Assembly: GCF_024213665.1 (NCBI RefSeq)
Contig: NZ_JANAVP010000001.1
Location: forward strand, 350,363 to 414,362
DNA from: Streptomyces sp. A3M-1-3
GTDB lineage: Bacteria; Actinomycetota; Actinomycetes; Streptomycetales; Streptomycetaceae
Direction of reading: 5' to 3'
Length of the DNA stretch: 64,000 nt
Both the position numbers and the translations under genes were made by a program. Below the pieces are notes generated by a model. The model saw nothing but the letters and a program-made list of their open reading frames with translations, searched no databases and was not told the DNA's origin. Of the stretch, positions 7,760-15,667 are shown piece after piece. The first letter of the stretch is position 1; every line of letters starts with the position of its first letter.

Positions 7760-7789
7760 AATTTACTAGGACGTCCTAGTAAATGTCGA
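7760..7789 (-). promoter_or_regulatory. icmA promoter with a perfect 24-bp palindromic operator
   Basis: Positions 7761-7784 are a perfect palindrome with half-site ATTTACTAGGAC. Reading leftward, a -35-like TCGACA (7789-7784) and a -10-like TAAATT (7765-7760) flank an 18-base spacer that is almost wholly the palindrome. The predicted start is about at the icmA ATG (7753), giving a leaderless message. A bound repressor would block polymerase directly. The MarR regulator at 8214-8729 or the TetR regulator at 4880-5521 are candidates. Confidence 0.75.
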
Positions 7790-7796
7790 TGGCAGG

Positions 7797-7821
7797 CCGC
7801 CGCGAGCAGGTCTCGCGGCGG
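7797..7821 (-). terminator. Terminator of the first DUF3817 gene
   Basis: CCGCCGCGAG (7797-7806) pairs perfectly with 7812-7821 around CAGGT. It lies six bases after the stop at 7827 and separates this gene from the icmA promoter. Confidence 0.65.
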
Positions 7822-7826
7822 AACTG

Positions 7827-8159
7827 TTACACCTTGGCGACGGCCGGGGCGCCGCCCGTGACCAGCGGCTCGATCTGCCGGGCGACCTTGCGCTCCACGA
7901 AGAAGGCGGCGGTCGGAATCGTTCCCGAGACCAGCACCCAGAGCAGCTTGCCGAACGACCACTTGGCCTTGGATCCCAGGTCGAAGGCGAAGACCAGGTA
8001 GATGATGTAGAGCACGCCGTGGATCTGGGAGACCACGAACGTGATGTCCTCGCCCTTGTCGAACCCGTACTTGAACACCATGCAGGTGCACAGCACCAGC
8101 AGCATCACGGCGGTCACAAGGGCCATCACCCGGTACCGGGTCAGCACGCTCTTCTTCAT
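7827..8159 (-). CDS. DUF3817 family membrane protein
   Basis: A 110-residue integral membrane protein with three hydrophobic segments: VMALVTAVMLLVLCTCMV, HGVLYIIYLVFAFDLG and LLWVLVSGTIPTAAFFVE. The VSQIHGVLYIIYLVFAFDLG and GTIPTAAFFVERKV blocks are typical of DUF3817, a family of unknown function. No clear ribosome site precedes the ATG at 8159. It is in line behind a MarR gene (55-base gap), so the two may be co-transcribed. A second DUF3817 gene lies about 1 kb upstream at 9115-9459. Confidence 0.85.
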   Translation of the reverse strand: MKKSVLTRYRVMALVTAVMLLVLCTCMVFKYGFDKGEDITFVVSQIHGVLYIIYLVFAFDLGSKAKWSFGKLLWVLVSGTIPTAAFFVERKVARQIEPLVTGGAPAVAKV

Positions 8160-8213
8160 GCGGACGAGCGTAACCGCCCGATATGCGCGATCTTCGCCCG
8201 GGTCGCTTCCGGG

Positions 8214-8729
8214 TCATTTCTCTTCGAAGTCGGCTGCGGCCACCCGCAGGGGACGCAGCATCGCGAAGATCTCCGCGCACTCCTCCGCGTCGTACGCGCC
8301 GAGCCCGAAGTCCATCGCCATCAGGTCGCGGGTGGCCGCCTCGACGACCTCGCGGCCCTTGTCGGTGATGGACGCGAGCGTGCCGCGCCCGTCGTTCGGG
8401 TTCGGCCGCTTGGCGACGAGACCCGACCTCACCAGACGGTCCACGGTGTTCGTCACTGACGTCGGGTGGACCATCAGGCGCTCGCCGATCTTCGACATCG
8501 GGAGCTCGCCCGCCTTGGAGAAGGTGAGCAGCACCAGCGCCTCGTACCGCGCGAAGGTCAGTCCGTACGGCTTGACGACCGCGTCGACCTCGGCCAGCAG
8601 GATCTGGTGCGCCCGCATGATCGAGGTGATGGCGGCCATCGAGGGCACGGGTCCCCAGCGCTGCTGCCACAGTTCATCGGCGCGGGCGATGGGATCGAAG
8701 GGAAGACTGAGCGGCTTCGGCACGGCCAC
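8214..8729 (-). CDS. MarR family transcriptional regulator
   Basis: A 171-residue protein. Residues about 60-130 form the winged helix (GLTFARYEALVLLTFSKAGELPMSKIGERLMVHPTSVTNTVDRLVRSGLVAKRPNPNDGRGTLASITDKG) with the characteristic DGRG wing. MarR proteins bind short palindromes as dimers and often respond to small phenolic or CoA-thioester ligands. It is followed by a DUF3817 gene and then icmA, whose promoter contains a perfect palindrome, making this the leading candidate for its regulator (inference). The start at 8729 lies five bases after the stop of the frameshifted gene upstream. Confidence 0.9.
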   Translation of the reverse strand: MAVPKPLSLPFDPIARADELWQQRWGPVPSMAAITSIMRAHQILLAEVDAVVKPYGLTFARYEALVLLTFSKAGELPMSKIGERLMVHPTSVTNTVDRLVRSGLVAKRPNPNDGRGTLASITDKGREVVEAATRDLMAMDFGLGAYDAEECAEIFAMLRPLRVAAADFEEK

Positions 8730-8733
8730 GACC

Positions 8734-9084
8734 CTACCGGCCGGTCATATGCTGGTCAGCCCCGTCTCGCCCTTCGGTCCTCCGCAGCTCGGCCAGCAGT
8801 ACGCACACAGTGCCCAGCACCCCGAAGCCCGCGACCACTATGCACGCACCGGCTCCGCCTCGCCCCCTCCTCCGTATCGGCCCATCTGTCGGCGCTGCAC
8901 GGGTGGGGCTGCTGACCTCGCGCCGGTACGGCCACCAGGTGCGCCGGGTCCGCGAACTCGCCGAGGGGGGTCGCGGAGAGCACCCGGTTCAGGACCGTCT
9001 CGATCTCCTCGATCCACAGAGCGAGGACGACCGCCCTGGCGGGCGCGAGGCGCGGCTGCGTGCGTGGAGGCCGGGGGCTCAGGG
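8734..9084 (-). pseudogene. Frameshifted gene for a small membrane-anchored protein
   Basis: One minus-strand frame reads ARAVVLALWIEEIETVLNRV and LSATPLGEFADPAHL with almost only G or C third bases, then loses protein character near 8935. From that point another frame takes over (WPYRREVSSPTRAAPTDGPI) and ends in a membrane segment, CIVVAGFGVLGTVCVLLAEL, with a stop at 8734, five bases from the MarR start. One indel would restore a protein of about 115 residues. No start codon is certain. I do not recognise the family. Sequencing error is possible. Confidence 0.35.
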
Positions 9085-9114
9085 GTAGGTCGGGCGAAGG
9101 TCACGCGGCGGCGG

Positions 9115-9459
9115 TCACGCGGCGGCCGCGGCCGCCTTGCGGGCGTGCGCGGCGACGACCTGCTCCCGCTCCTCCTCGCGCAGCATCTTCTCCGCGTAGA
9201 AGCCGCCGAACGGGATCAGCGAGAGCACGAAGAGGATCAGCGGGCGCTTGGCCTGCCACTTGGTGCGGTTCCAGGCGTCGGCCAGGAAGACCAGGAAGAG
9301 CAACACGAGCACACCGTGGACGGCGCCCATCACCGGAACGGCGTTGAACTCGGTCGTGCGCTTGAGCACGGAGCAGACGAGCAGCAGCAGATACGACACC
9401 GCTTCGACGGCGGAGACCAGTCGCAGGCGTCGGACGGCAGAGGCGGTCTTGATGTCCAC
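9115..9459 (-). CDS. DUF3817 family membrane protein (second copy)
   Basis: A 114-residue protein from the GTG at 9459, chosen for the AAGGTG seven bases before it. Three membrane segments are visible: VSAVEAVSYLLLLVCSVL, VHGVLVLLFLVFLADAW and RPLILFVLSLIPFGGFYAE. A charged tail (KMLREEEREQVVAAHARKAAAAAA) follows. The HGVLVLLFLVFLADAWNRTKW and SLIPFGGFYAEK blocks are DUF3817 hallmarks. It is a diverged paralogue of the gene at 7827-8159. The 187 bases between it and the rightward AIM24 operon must contain both promoters. Confidence 0.85.
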   Translation of the reverse strand: MDIKTASAVRRLRLVSAVEAVSYLLLLVCSVLKRTTEFNAVPVMGAVHGVLVLLFLVFLADAWNRTKWQAKRPLILFVLSLIPFGGFYAEKMLREEEREQVVAAHARKAAAAAA

Positions 9460-9646
9460 AGGGGCACCTTCGGTATGGCTGTTTGTGAATGGGGGCACAA
9501 GCTCGGTCCATTGTGGCACCGGGCTTTACCGATCATTTGCGCAGGGTGGACTTGTGGGGCAACTGGTGGGATCAGGGGCCCGTCAGGGGTGATCTCGTCC
9601 GAAGGGCCCTGTTCGCCGCCCGCTTCGCGCGGATATCTTCGACCCC

Positions 9647-10285
9647 GTGGCTCAGTTCAGACTCCAAGGCAGCAAGGTGCTGGCCGTCGACATGACCGGC
9701 GACGCCGTCAAAGCGAAAAACGGCTCGATGGTCGCCTACGACGGCCAGATGGCCTTCAAGAAGATGTCCGGCGGCGGTGAGGGCATCCGCGGCATGGTGA
9801 CCCGGCGCCTGACCGGCGAACAGATGGTGATGATGGAGGTGAAGGGGCACGGCACCTGCTATTTCGCCGACCGTGCAACCGAGATCAACCTCGTCAGCCT
9901 GCACGGCGAGAAGCTGTACGTCGAGTCCAGCAATCTGCTGTGCACCGACGGCGGCCTGCGGACCGGCACCACCTTCACCGGCCTGCGCGGCGGGGCGACG
10001 GGCAACGGCCTGTTCACCACGACCGTCGAGGGCACCGGGCAGGCGGCGATCATGTCGGACGGCCCGGCCGTCGTGCTGCGCGTCAGCGCGCAGTACCCGC
10101 TCCAGGTCGACCCGGGCGCGTACATCGCGCACACCGGCAATCTGCAGCAGCACTTCCAGTCCGGAGTGAACTTCCGCACCCTCATCGGCGAGGGCTCGGG
10201 CGAGGCCTTCCAGATCCGGTTCGAGGGCGAGGGTCTCGTGTACGTACAGCCCAGCGAGCGCAACACCATCGGGGGCGACATCTGA
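9647..10285 (+). CDS. AIM24 family protein, first of three
   Basis: A 212-residue protein from a GTG at 9647. It is built of beta-strand repeats typical of the AIM24/TSUP-fold family (MAQFRLQGSKVLAVDMTGDAVKAKNGSMVAYDGQMAFKK, GLFTTTVEGTGQAAIMSDG, GEAFQIRFEGEGLVYVQPSE). The family name comes from a yeast mitochondrial inner-membrane protein; the bacterial members have no settled function. No signal peptide is present, so it is cytoplasmic. Its stop and the start of the next gene share a base (TGATG), indicating tight translational coupling. Confidence 0.85.
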   Translation: MAQFRLQGSKVLAVDMTGDAVKAKNGSMVAYDGQMAFKKMSGGGEGIRGMVTRRLTGEQMVMMEVKGHGTCYFADRATEINLVSLHGEKLYVESSNLLCTDGGLRTGTTFTGLRGGATGNGLFTTTVEGTGQAAIMSDGPAVVLRVSAQYPLQVDPGAYIAHTGNLQQHFQSGVNFRTLIGEGSGEAFQIRFEGEGLVYVQPSERNTIGGDI

Positions 10286-10935
10286 TGCCGTTCCGCGAGA
10301 TCAACTCGAAGATGGTCGAGGCACAGGTGCTGCCGGGCCAGAGGATGTACAGCCAGCGCGGCGCCATGCTCGCGTACAAGGGCGACGTCAGCTTCACGCC
10401 CGACATCCAGGGCGGCCAGGGTGGCGTCATGGGCATGATCGGCCGGCGGGTCGCCGACGAGGCCACCCCGCTGATGTCGGTCGAGGGAGCCGGCACGGTG
10501 ATGTTCGGCCACGGCGGCCACCACATCCAGGTGATCAACCTGGCCGGCGACACCCTGTACGTCGAGGCCGACCGGCTGCTCGCCTTCGACGGCACGCTCC
10601 AGCAGGGCACGATGTTCATGGGCTCGCAGGGCGGCGTCATGGGCATGGTGCGCGGCCAGGTCACCGGCCAGGGCCTGTTCACGACGACGCTGAAGGGCCA
10701 TGGCGCGGTCGCGGTCATGGCACACGGCGGCGTGATCGAACTGCCGATCACCCCGCAGCGCCCGGTGCATGTGGACCCGCAGGCGTATGTCGCCCACCAC
10801 GGCGACGTACGCAACAAGCTCTCCACCGCGCTCGGCTGGCGCGACATGGTGGGGCGCGGCTCGGGCGAGGCGTTCCAGTTGGAGCTGTCGGGCAACGGCG
10901 CGGTGTACGTACAGGCCTCGGAGGAGAAGCTGTGA
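10285..10935 (+). CDS. AIM24 family protein, second of three
   Basis: A 216-residue paralogue of the preceding protein: MPFREINSKMVEAQVLPGQ, then Gly/Met-rich repeats (GGQGGVMGMIGRRVADEATPLMSVEGAGTVMF and GSQGGVMGMVRGQVTGQGLFTTTLKGHGAVAVM), ending GEAFQLELSGNGAVYVQASEEKL. The shared plan (GLFTTT, VDP-AY-AH, GSGEAFQ, VYVQ) shows gene duplication. Start and stop overlap both neighbours, so the three proteins are probably made in fixed ratio and may form a hetero-oligomer (inference). Confidence 0.85.
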   Translation: MPFREINSKMVEAQVLPGQRMYSQRGAMLAYKGDVSFTPDIQGGQGGVMGMIGRRVADEATPLMSVEGAGTVMFGHGGHHIQVINLAGDTLYVEADRLLAFDGTLQQGTMFMGSQGGVMGMVRGQVTGQGLFTTTLKGHGAVAVMAHGGVIELPITPQRPVHVDPQAYVAHHGDVRNKLSTALGWRDMVGRGSGEAFQLELSGNGAVYVQASEEKL

Positions 10936-11705
10936 GTGGTCCTGTCGTGTTCGATCCGCACACGCTGCCGTCGGACGACAACGTCAATCCGTACACCTTC
11001 TGCGTGGAGCTCAAGGGGAGCCAGTGGTTCCTGCAGAAGGGCAAGATGATCGCCTACTACGGGCGCATCGACTTCAACGGCATCGGCCACGGCCGGTTCG
11101 ACCGGCTGCTGCGCACCAGCTTCCACTCGCCGCTGCACGCGAGCGACTGGGTGGTGGCGGAGGGCTCCGGGAAGATGCTGCTCGCGGACCGCGCCTTCGA
11201 CGTCAATTCGTACGACCTCGAGAACGGCAACCTGACCATCCGCTCCGGCAATCTGCTGGCCTACCAGCCGACGCTCGCGCTGAAGCAGTCGATCGTGCCG
11301 GGCTTCCTGACCCTGATCGGTACGGGCAAGTTCGTGGCCGCGTCGAACGGCCCGGTGGTCTTCATGGAGCCGCCGATCCGGGTGGACCCGCAGGCGCTGG
11401 TGGGCTGGGCGGACTGCCCCTCCCCGTGCCACCACTACGACCACGGGTACATGCAGGGCGTCATGGGCGGGCTGCGGGCGATGACGGGGATCGGCGGTAC
11501 GTCGGGCGAGGAGCACCAGTTCGAGTTCGTCGGAGCCGGCACGGTGCTGTTGCAGTCGACCGAGCTGCTGATGGCCGAACAGGCGGTAGGCGCGGTTACG
11601 AGCCAACCGGGGGTCCCCGGAGGACAAGGAGCCCCAGGTCAGCACGGGTCCAACCCCCGGCTTCCCGGTCAACTGGGGGACCTCCAGCGTCGCTTCGGCC
11701 TGTGA
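10932..11705 (+). CDS. AIM24 family protein, third of three
   Basis: A 257-residue member starting at a GTG that overlaps the previous stop by four bases (GTGA). It keeps the AIM24 pattern (FCVELKGSQWFLQKGKMIAYYGRIDF, GFLTLIGTGKFVAAS, IRVDPQALVGW, EEHQFEFVGAGTVLLQSTE). It also has an insertion with CPSPCHHYDHGYMQGVMGG, whose cysteines and histidines could bind metal. The C-terminal 45 residues are Gly/Gln/Pro-rich. It is more diverged than the first two. A MarR gene follows 128 bases downstream on the same strand. Confidence 0.8.
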   Translation: MSGPVVFDPHTLPSDDNVNPYTFCVELKGSQWFLQKGKMIAYYGRIDFNGIGHGRFDRLLRTSFHSPLHASDWVVAEGSGKMLLADRAFDVNSYDLENGNLTIRSGNLLAYQPTLALKQSIVPGFLTLIGTGKFVAASNGPVVFMEPPIRVDPQALVGWADCPSPCHHYDHGYMQGVMGGLRAMTGIGGTSGEEHQFEFVGAGTVLLQSTELLMAEQAVGAVTSQPGVPGGQGAPGQHGSNPRLPGQLGDLQRRFGL

Positions 11706-11833
11706 GCGGTAGTCTGCGGAGTGTGACGTCGAACGTCTGCGCCCTTGTTCGTGCTGTCGGGGGTGGGTGCGGGTGCCCGGCGTCACACTTCCAAACTTCG
11801 TCCGGCTTTCAACTTCTTAGGTAGAATCCATAC

Positions 11834-12310
11834 ATGGAGACCGAGACGGCCACCCGCTGGCTGAGCGATGCCGAGCAGTGCGCATGGCGTACCCACCTGG
11901 ACGTCAGCAGACTGCTGATGCACCAGCTCGAGAAGGACCTCCAGCCGTTTGGCCTGACCAACAACGACTACGAAATCCTGGTCAATCTCTCGGAGTCCGA
12001 GGACCGACGGATGCGGATGAGTGACCTCGCCACCGCGACCCTGCAGTCGAAGAGCCGCCTCTCCCACCAGATCACGCGCATGGAGAACGCGGGGCTGGTG
12101 CGCCGCGAGAACTGCGAGTCCGACCGCCGTGGGCTGTACGCGGTCCTGACCGACCAGGGCATGGAGACCATGCAGCACGTCGCGCCGCACCATGTGGCGT
12201 CGGTGCGGCGGCACTTCATCGACCTGCTCTCGCCGGAATCGCTCGCGGGTCTACGCGAGTCACTCACCCCGGTGGCGGAGCATCTGCGGGGGCGCCGCGG
12301 CAAGCCGTAG
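11834..12310 (+). CDS. MarR family transcriptional regulator
   Basis: A 158-residue regulator. The winged helix lies at about 40-110 (GLTNNDYEILVNLSESEDRRMRMSDLATATLQSKSRLSHQITRMENAGLVRRENCESDRRGLYAVLTDQG), with the DRRG wing typical of MarR. It has its own upstream region containing TAGAAT (11822-11827), a possible -10 just before the ATG, and a long inverted repeat AGTGTGACG (11720-11728) with CGTCACACT (11781-11789). Targets are unknown; the neighbouring AIM24 operon and itself are reasonable guesses. Confidence 0.9.
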   Translation: METETATRWLSDAEQCAWRTHLDVSRLLMHQLEKDLQPFGLTNNDYEILVNLSESEDRRMRMSDLATATLQSKSRLSHQITRMENAGLVRRENCESDRRGLYAVLTDQGMETMQHVAPHHVASVRRHFIDLLSPESLAGLRESLTPVAEHLRGRRGKP

Positions 12311-12422
12311 CCCGGCGGGCGGGGCGGGGCGCGGTTGCCGGCCGCAGGCCGGTGGGGGTGCTCCCCGCGCTACGCGCGGGCCCCCTCCCACCCGCCCGCC
12401 CGTTCGGCGGGCGGGCGGGTGG

Positions 12423-12716
12423 GTCACCGTTTCCCGCGGGTGGCCGGACGCCGTCGGCGGCCGCAGGCCGGTGGGGCTTTCCCGCGCTGCGCGCGGGCCC
12501 CGTTCAGCGGAAACGGGTGCGTCACCGTTTCCCATGGGTGGCCGGACGCCGTCGGGCGGCCGCAGGCCCGCAGGCCTTTCCCGCGCTGCGCGCGGGCCCG
12601 CTCGGCGGAAACGGGTGCGTCACCGTTTCCCGCGGGTGGCCGGACGCCGTCGGGCGGCCCCGCGCTGCGCGCCGCGAGTCCGCCCGTTCTCTGTGGGTGG
12701 CCGGGCGCCGTCTCCG
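12423..12716. repeat. 98-bp tandem repeat array in a convergent intergenic region
   Basis: Three units start with GTCACCGTTTCCC at 12423, 12521 and 12619, an exact 98-base period. The first two are near-identical; the third degenerates after about 12660. Each full unit contains GGTGGCCGGACGCCGTCGG and a self-complementary CCGCGC-TGC-GCGCGG-type block that can fold into hairpins. A diverged partial unit precedes the array (about 12331-12422). The array fills the gap between the convergent MarR and meaB genes and contains no gene. Confidence 0.85.
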
Positions 12717-12728
12717 GCCGGAGCGGTG

Positions 12729-13685
12729 TTACGCCGTGATGCTGGCTACCAGTTCGTCCGCCGCCGCGTACGGGTCCAGGTCACCCGCCACTATGCGCTC
12801 CGCCAGGGCGCCCAGGCGGCGATCGCCGTGCAGGTCGTCGATCCGTTCGCGGAGCGCCGTGACCGCGATGGTTTCCACCTCGTGGGAGGCCCGCCGTACC
12901 CTGCGCTCCGCGAGTACGCCGCGCTCCTCCATCCACGCGCGGTGCTTCTCCAGCGCCTCGACGACCTCGTCGATGCCCTCGCCCCGCGCGGCGACCGTCT
13001 TCACGATCGGCGGCCGCCAGTCGCCCGCCCCCCGGGACTCCCCGAGACCGAGCATGTGGTTGAGCTCGCGGGCCGTCGCGTCGGCGCCGTCCCGGTCGGC
13101 CTTGTTGACCACGTACACATCGCCGATCTCCAGGATGCCGGCCTTCGCGGCCTGGATCCCGTCGCCCATGCCGGGCGCCAGCAGCACCACCGAGGTGTCG
13201 GCCTGGGAGGCGATCTCCACCTCCGACTGGCCGACGCCCACCGTCTCCACCAGCACCACGTCGCAGCCGGCCGCGTCCAGGACGCGGATCGCCTGCGGGG
13301 CGGCCCAGGACAGCCCGCCCAGGTGGCCGCGGGTCGCCATCGAGCGGATGTAGACGCCGGGGTCGGAGGCGTGCTCCGACATCCGGACGCGGTCACCCAG
13401 CAGCGCGCCGCCGGAGAACGGGGACGACGGGTCGACGGCCAGTACGCCGACCCGCTTGCCGGCCCGCCGGTACGCCGACACGAGCGCCGACGTCGAAGTC
13501 GACTTACCGACACCCGGCGAGCCGGTCAGGCCGATCACGTACGCGCCGCCCGTCAGCGGCGCCAGCTCGGCCATCACCTCGCGCAGCTGCGGGGACGCCC
13601 CCTCCACCAGTGAGATCAGCCGGGCCACGGCCCGCGGCCGGCCCTCACGTGCCTGGGCGACCAGTTGGGGGACGTCCACCGCCAT
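12729..13685 (-). CDS. meaB: MeaB-type G3E GTPase, acyl-CoA mutase chaperone
   Basis: A 318-residue P-loop GTPase with Walker A GLTGSPGVGKST, VLAVDPSSPFSGGALLGDRVRM, the Walker B/G3 region VVLVETVGVGQSE and NKAD for guanine recognition. MeaB/ArgK proteins guard adenosylcobalamin-dependent mutases: they gate cofactor loading and eject damaged cofactor. The ATG at 13685 has GAGGAG ten bases upstream. The gene ends next to the 98-bp repeat array and follows the thiolase gene (35-base gap) on the same strand, so the two are probably co-transcribed. IcmA, at 6-7.7 kb, is a plausible client. Confidence 0.93.
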   Translation of the reverse strand: MAVDVPQLVAQAREGRPRAVARLISLVEGASPQLREVMAELAPLTGGAYVIGLTGSPGVGKSTSTSALVSAYRRAGKRVGVLAVDPSSPFSGGALLGDRVRMSEHASDPGVYIRSMATRGHLGGLSWAAPQAIRVLDAAGCDVVLVETVGVGQSEVEIASQADTSVVLLAPGMGDGIQAAKAGILEIGDVYVVNKADRDGADATARELNHMLGLGESRGAGDWRPPIVKTVAARGEGIDEVVEALEKHRAWMEERGVLAERRVRRASHEVETIAVTALRERIDDLHGDRRLGALAERIVAGDLDPYAAADELVASITA

Positions 13686-13720
13686 GCGTGCTGCGCTCCT
13701 CTACGTACGAAGTGACCGGA

Positions 13721-14917
13721 CTACGGGACGCGGATGATCAGCGCGTCACCCTGGCCGCCGCCACCGCACAGCGCCGCCGCGCCGACACCGCCGCCGCGCC
13801 GCTTGAGCTCCAGCGCGAGGTGGAGCACCACACGTGCGCCGGACATGCCGATGGGGTGGCCCAGGGCAATCGCGCCACCGTTGACGTTCACCTTTTCCGG
13901 GGACACCCCGAGGTCCTTCATTGACTGGACGGCGACCGCCGCGAACGCCTCGTTGATCTCAATGAGGTCGAGGTCCGCGACCTCCAGGCCCTCCTTCTTC
14001 AGCGCGTGCGCGATCGCGTTCGAGGGCTGGGACTGCAGCGAGTTGTCGGGACCCGCCACATTGCCGTGCGCGCCGATCTCGGCGATCCACTCGAGCCCGA
14101 GCTCCTCGGCCTTCGCCTTGCTCATCACCACGACCGCCGCCGCACCGTCGGAGATCTGCGACGAGGTACCCGCCGTGATCGTGCCGTCCTTGGCGAAGGC
14201 GGCGCGCAGCTTGCCGAGGGACTCGGCAGTGGTCTCGGCGCGGATGCCCTCGTCCTTGGCGAAGACGACCGGCTCGCCCTTGCGCTGCGGGATCTCGACC
14301 GGGGTGATCTCGGCCTCGAACAGGCCGTTCTTCTGCGCGGCCGCGGCGCGCTGGTGGGACTGGGCGGCGAACTCGTCCTGCGGGGCGCGCTCGATGCCCA
14401 GCCGCGTGTTGTGCTTCTCGGTGGACTCGCCCATCGCGATGTTCTCGAAGGCGTCGGTCAGGCCGTCGTACGCCATGGCGTCGAGCATCTCGATCGCGCC
14501 GTACTTGTAGCCCTCGCGGGACTTGGGCAGCAGGTGGGGCGCGTTGGTCATGGACTCCTGGCCGCCCGCGACCACGATGTCGAACTCACCGGCGCGGATC
14601 AGCTGGTCGGCGAGCGCGATGGCGTCGAGCCCGGAGAGACACACCTTGTTGATGGTCAGCGCGGGGACGTTCATCGGAATGCCGGCCTTGACGGCCGCCT
14701 GGCGGGCGGGGATCTGGCCGGCGCCGGCCTGCAGCACCTGGCCCATGATCACGTACTCGACCTGGTCGCCGCCGATCCCGGCCCGGTCGAGGGCGGCCTT
14801 GATCGCGAAGCCGCCGAGGTCGGCGCCGGAGAAGGACCTCAGGGAGCCGAGCAGCCGACCCATGGGGGTACGGGCGCCGGCGACGATCACGGAAGTGGTG
14901 CTGTTCGTTCCAGACAT
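13721..14917 (-). CDS. Acetyl-CoA C-acetyltransferase (thiolase)
   Basis: A 398-residue thiolase, the usual length. Catalytic residues are visible: nucleophilic Cys93 in [15 protein letters not shown], His in [16 protein letters not shown], and the second cysteine in [26 protein letters not shown] is also typical. It condenses two acetyl-CoA to acetoacetyl-CoA or runs in reverse in fatty-acid breakdown. Together with 3-hydroxybutyryl-CoA dehydrogenase at 29.4 kb it could supply butyryl-CoA for IcmA. The epimerase gene is divergent, sharing a 137-base promoter region. Confidence 0.93.
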   Translation of the reverse strand: MSGTNSTTSVIVAGARTPMGRLLGSLRSFSGADLGGFAIKAALDRAGIGGDQVEYVIMGQVLQAGAGQIPARQAAVKAGIPMNVPALTINKVCLSGLDAIALADQLIRAGEFDIVVAGGQESMTNAPHLLPKSREGYKYGAIEMLDAMAYDGLTDAFENIAMGESTEKHNTRLGIERAPQDEFAAQSHQRAAAAQKNGLFEAEITPVEIPQRKGEPVVFAKDEGIRAETTAESLGKLRAAFAKDGTITAGTSSQISDGAAAVVVMSKAKAEELGLEWIAEIGAHGNVAGPDNSLQSQPSNAIAHALKKEGLEVADLDLIEINEAFAAVAVQSMKDLGVSPEKVNVNGGAIALGHPIGMSGARVVLHLALELKRRGGGVGAAALCGGGGQGDALIIRVP

Positions 14918-15054
14918 GAGGCGCGGCCCCTTGGGATGAGGAGTGAACGAGGGTTTACATCAATGTACTGAGCGGCACGCGCTCGGGTCACCGGTCGGCG
15001 GGTGTGATCGCGCGCACGTTGCGTAACCACCTGTGCGAGCGGTGCACTGGACCC

Positions 15055-15483
15055 ATGCTGACTCGAATCGACCACATCGGGATCGCCTGTTTCGACCTCG
15101 ACAAGACTGTCGAGTTCTACCGTGCGACATACGGCTTCGAGGTCTTCCACACGGAGATCAACGAGGAACAGGGCGTGCGCGAAGCCATGCTCAAGATCAA
15201 CGAAACGTCTGACGGAGGCGCCTCCTACCTGCAGCTTCTCGAGCCCACCCGGGACGACTCCGCCGTGGGCAAGTGGCTGGCCAAGAACGGCGAGGGCGTC
15301 CACCACATCGCCTTCGGTACGGCGGACGTGGACGGCGACGCCCAGGCCATCCGCGACAAGGGGGTACGCGTTCTGTATGACGAGCCGCGCATCGGTTCGA
15401 TGGGCTCCCGCATCACGTTCCTGCACCCCAAGGACTGTCACGGCGTCCTGACCGAACTCGTCACGTCCAACGCGGAGCACTGA
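15055..15483 (+). CDS. mce: Methylmalonyl-CoA epimerase
   Basis: A 142-residue vicinal-oxygen-chelate protein. The ATG at 15055 was chosen because the family begins at MLTRIDHIGIACFDL; an upstream GTG at 15004 would add 17 unlikely residues. Metal ligands are visible: His in RIDHIGIA, Gln in SYLQLLEP, His in EGVHHIAFG and Glu in LTELV. It interconverts the (2R) and (2S) forms of methylmalonyl-CoA, linking propionyl-CoA carboxylation with methylmalonyl-CoA mutase. No ribosome site is obvious, so the message may be nearly leaderless. Confidence 0.93.
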   Translation: MLTRIDHIGIACFDLDKTVEFYRATYGFEVFHTEINEEQGVREAMLKINETSDGGASYLQLLEPTRDDSAVGKWLAKNGEGVHHIAFGTADVDGDAQAIRDKGVRVLYDEPRIGSMGSRITFLHPKDCHGVLTELVTSNAEH

Positions 15484-15509
15484 CCTCCGGATTCCCTGGC
15501 CGGTAGAGT
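15480..15509 (+). promoter_or_regulatory. Candidate promoter for scy
   Basis: CTGACC (15480-15485) and TAGAGT (15504-15509), 18 bases apart, resemble a vegetative -35/-10 pair. They overlap the epimerase stop codon and lie about 150 bases before the scy start. Confidence 0.35.
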
Positions 15510-15667
15510 GGCGGTCGGCTCGGCCGGGGGTTGGTGCTGAAGTCGGGGTCGGGGACTGTGCGCCGTACCCCGGCGTCGATCTGACACCATTCACCGGGGC
15601 GCCGTTCAGCGGGCGGACGGAGCCCGTTGGGAGAGTCTTGCGACCAGGGGACGGATGGGACCGCGCA

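Noticed and set aside
5543..7861. Rightward 772-residue open frame starting with LAGVL repeats
   Set aside because: It begins in the 15-bp repeat array and then runs antisense to icmA; no ribosome site and shadow composition.
12423..12716. CRISPR array
   Set aside because: Units are 98 bp with no separate unique spacers, and no cas gene is present.
12192..13613. Open frames across the 98-bp repeat array
   Set aside because: They are Arg/Gly/Pro repeats produced by the tandem DNA repeat and continue antisense to meaB; no start signal.
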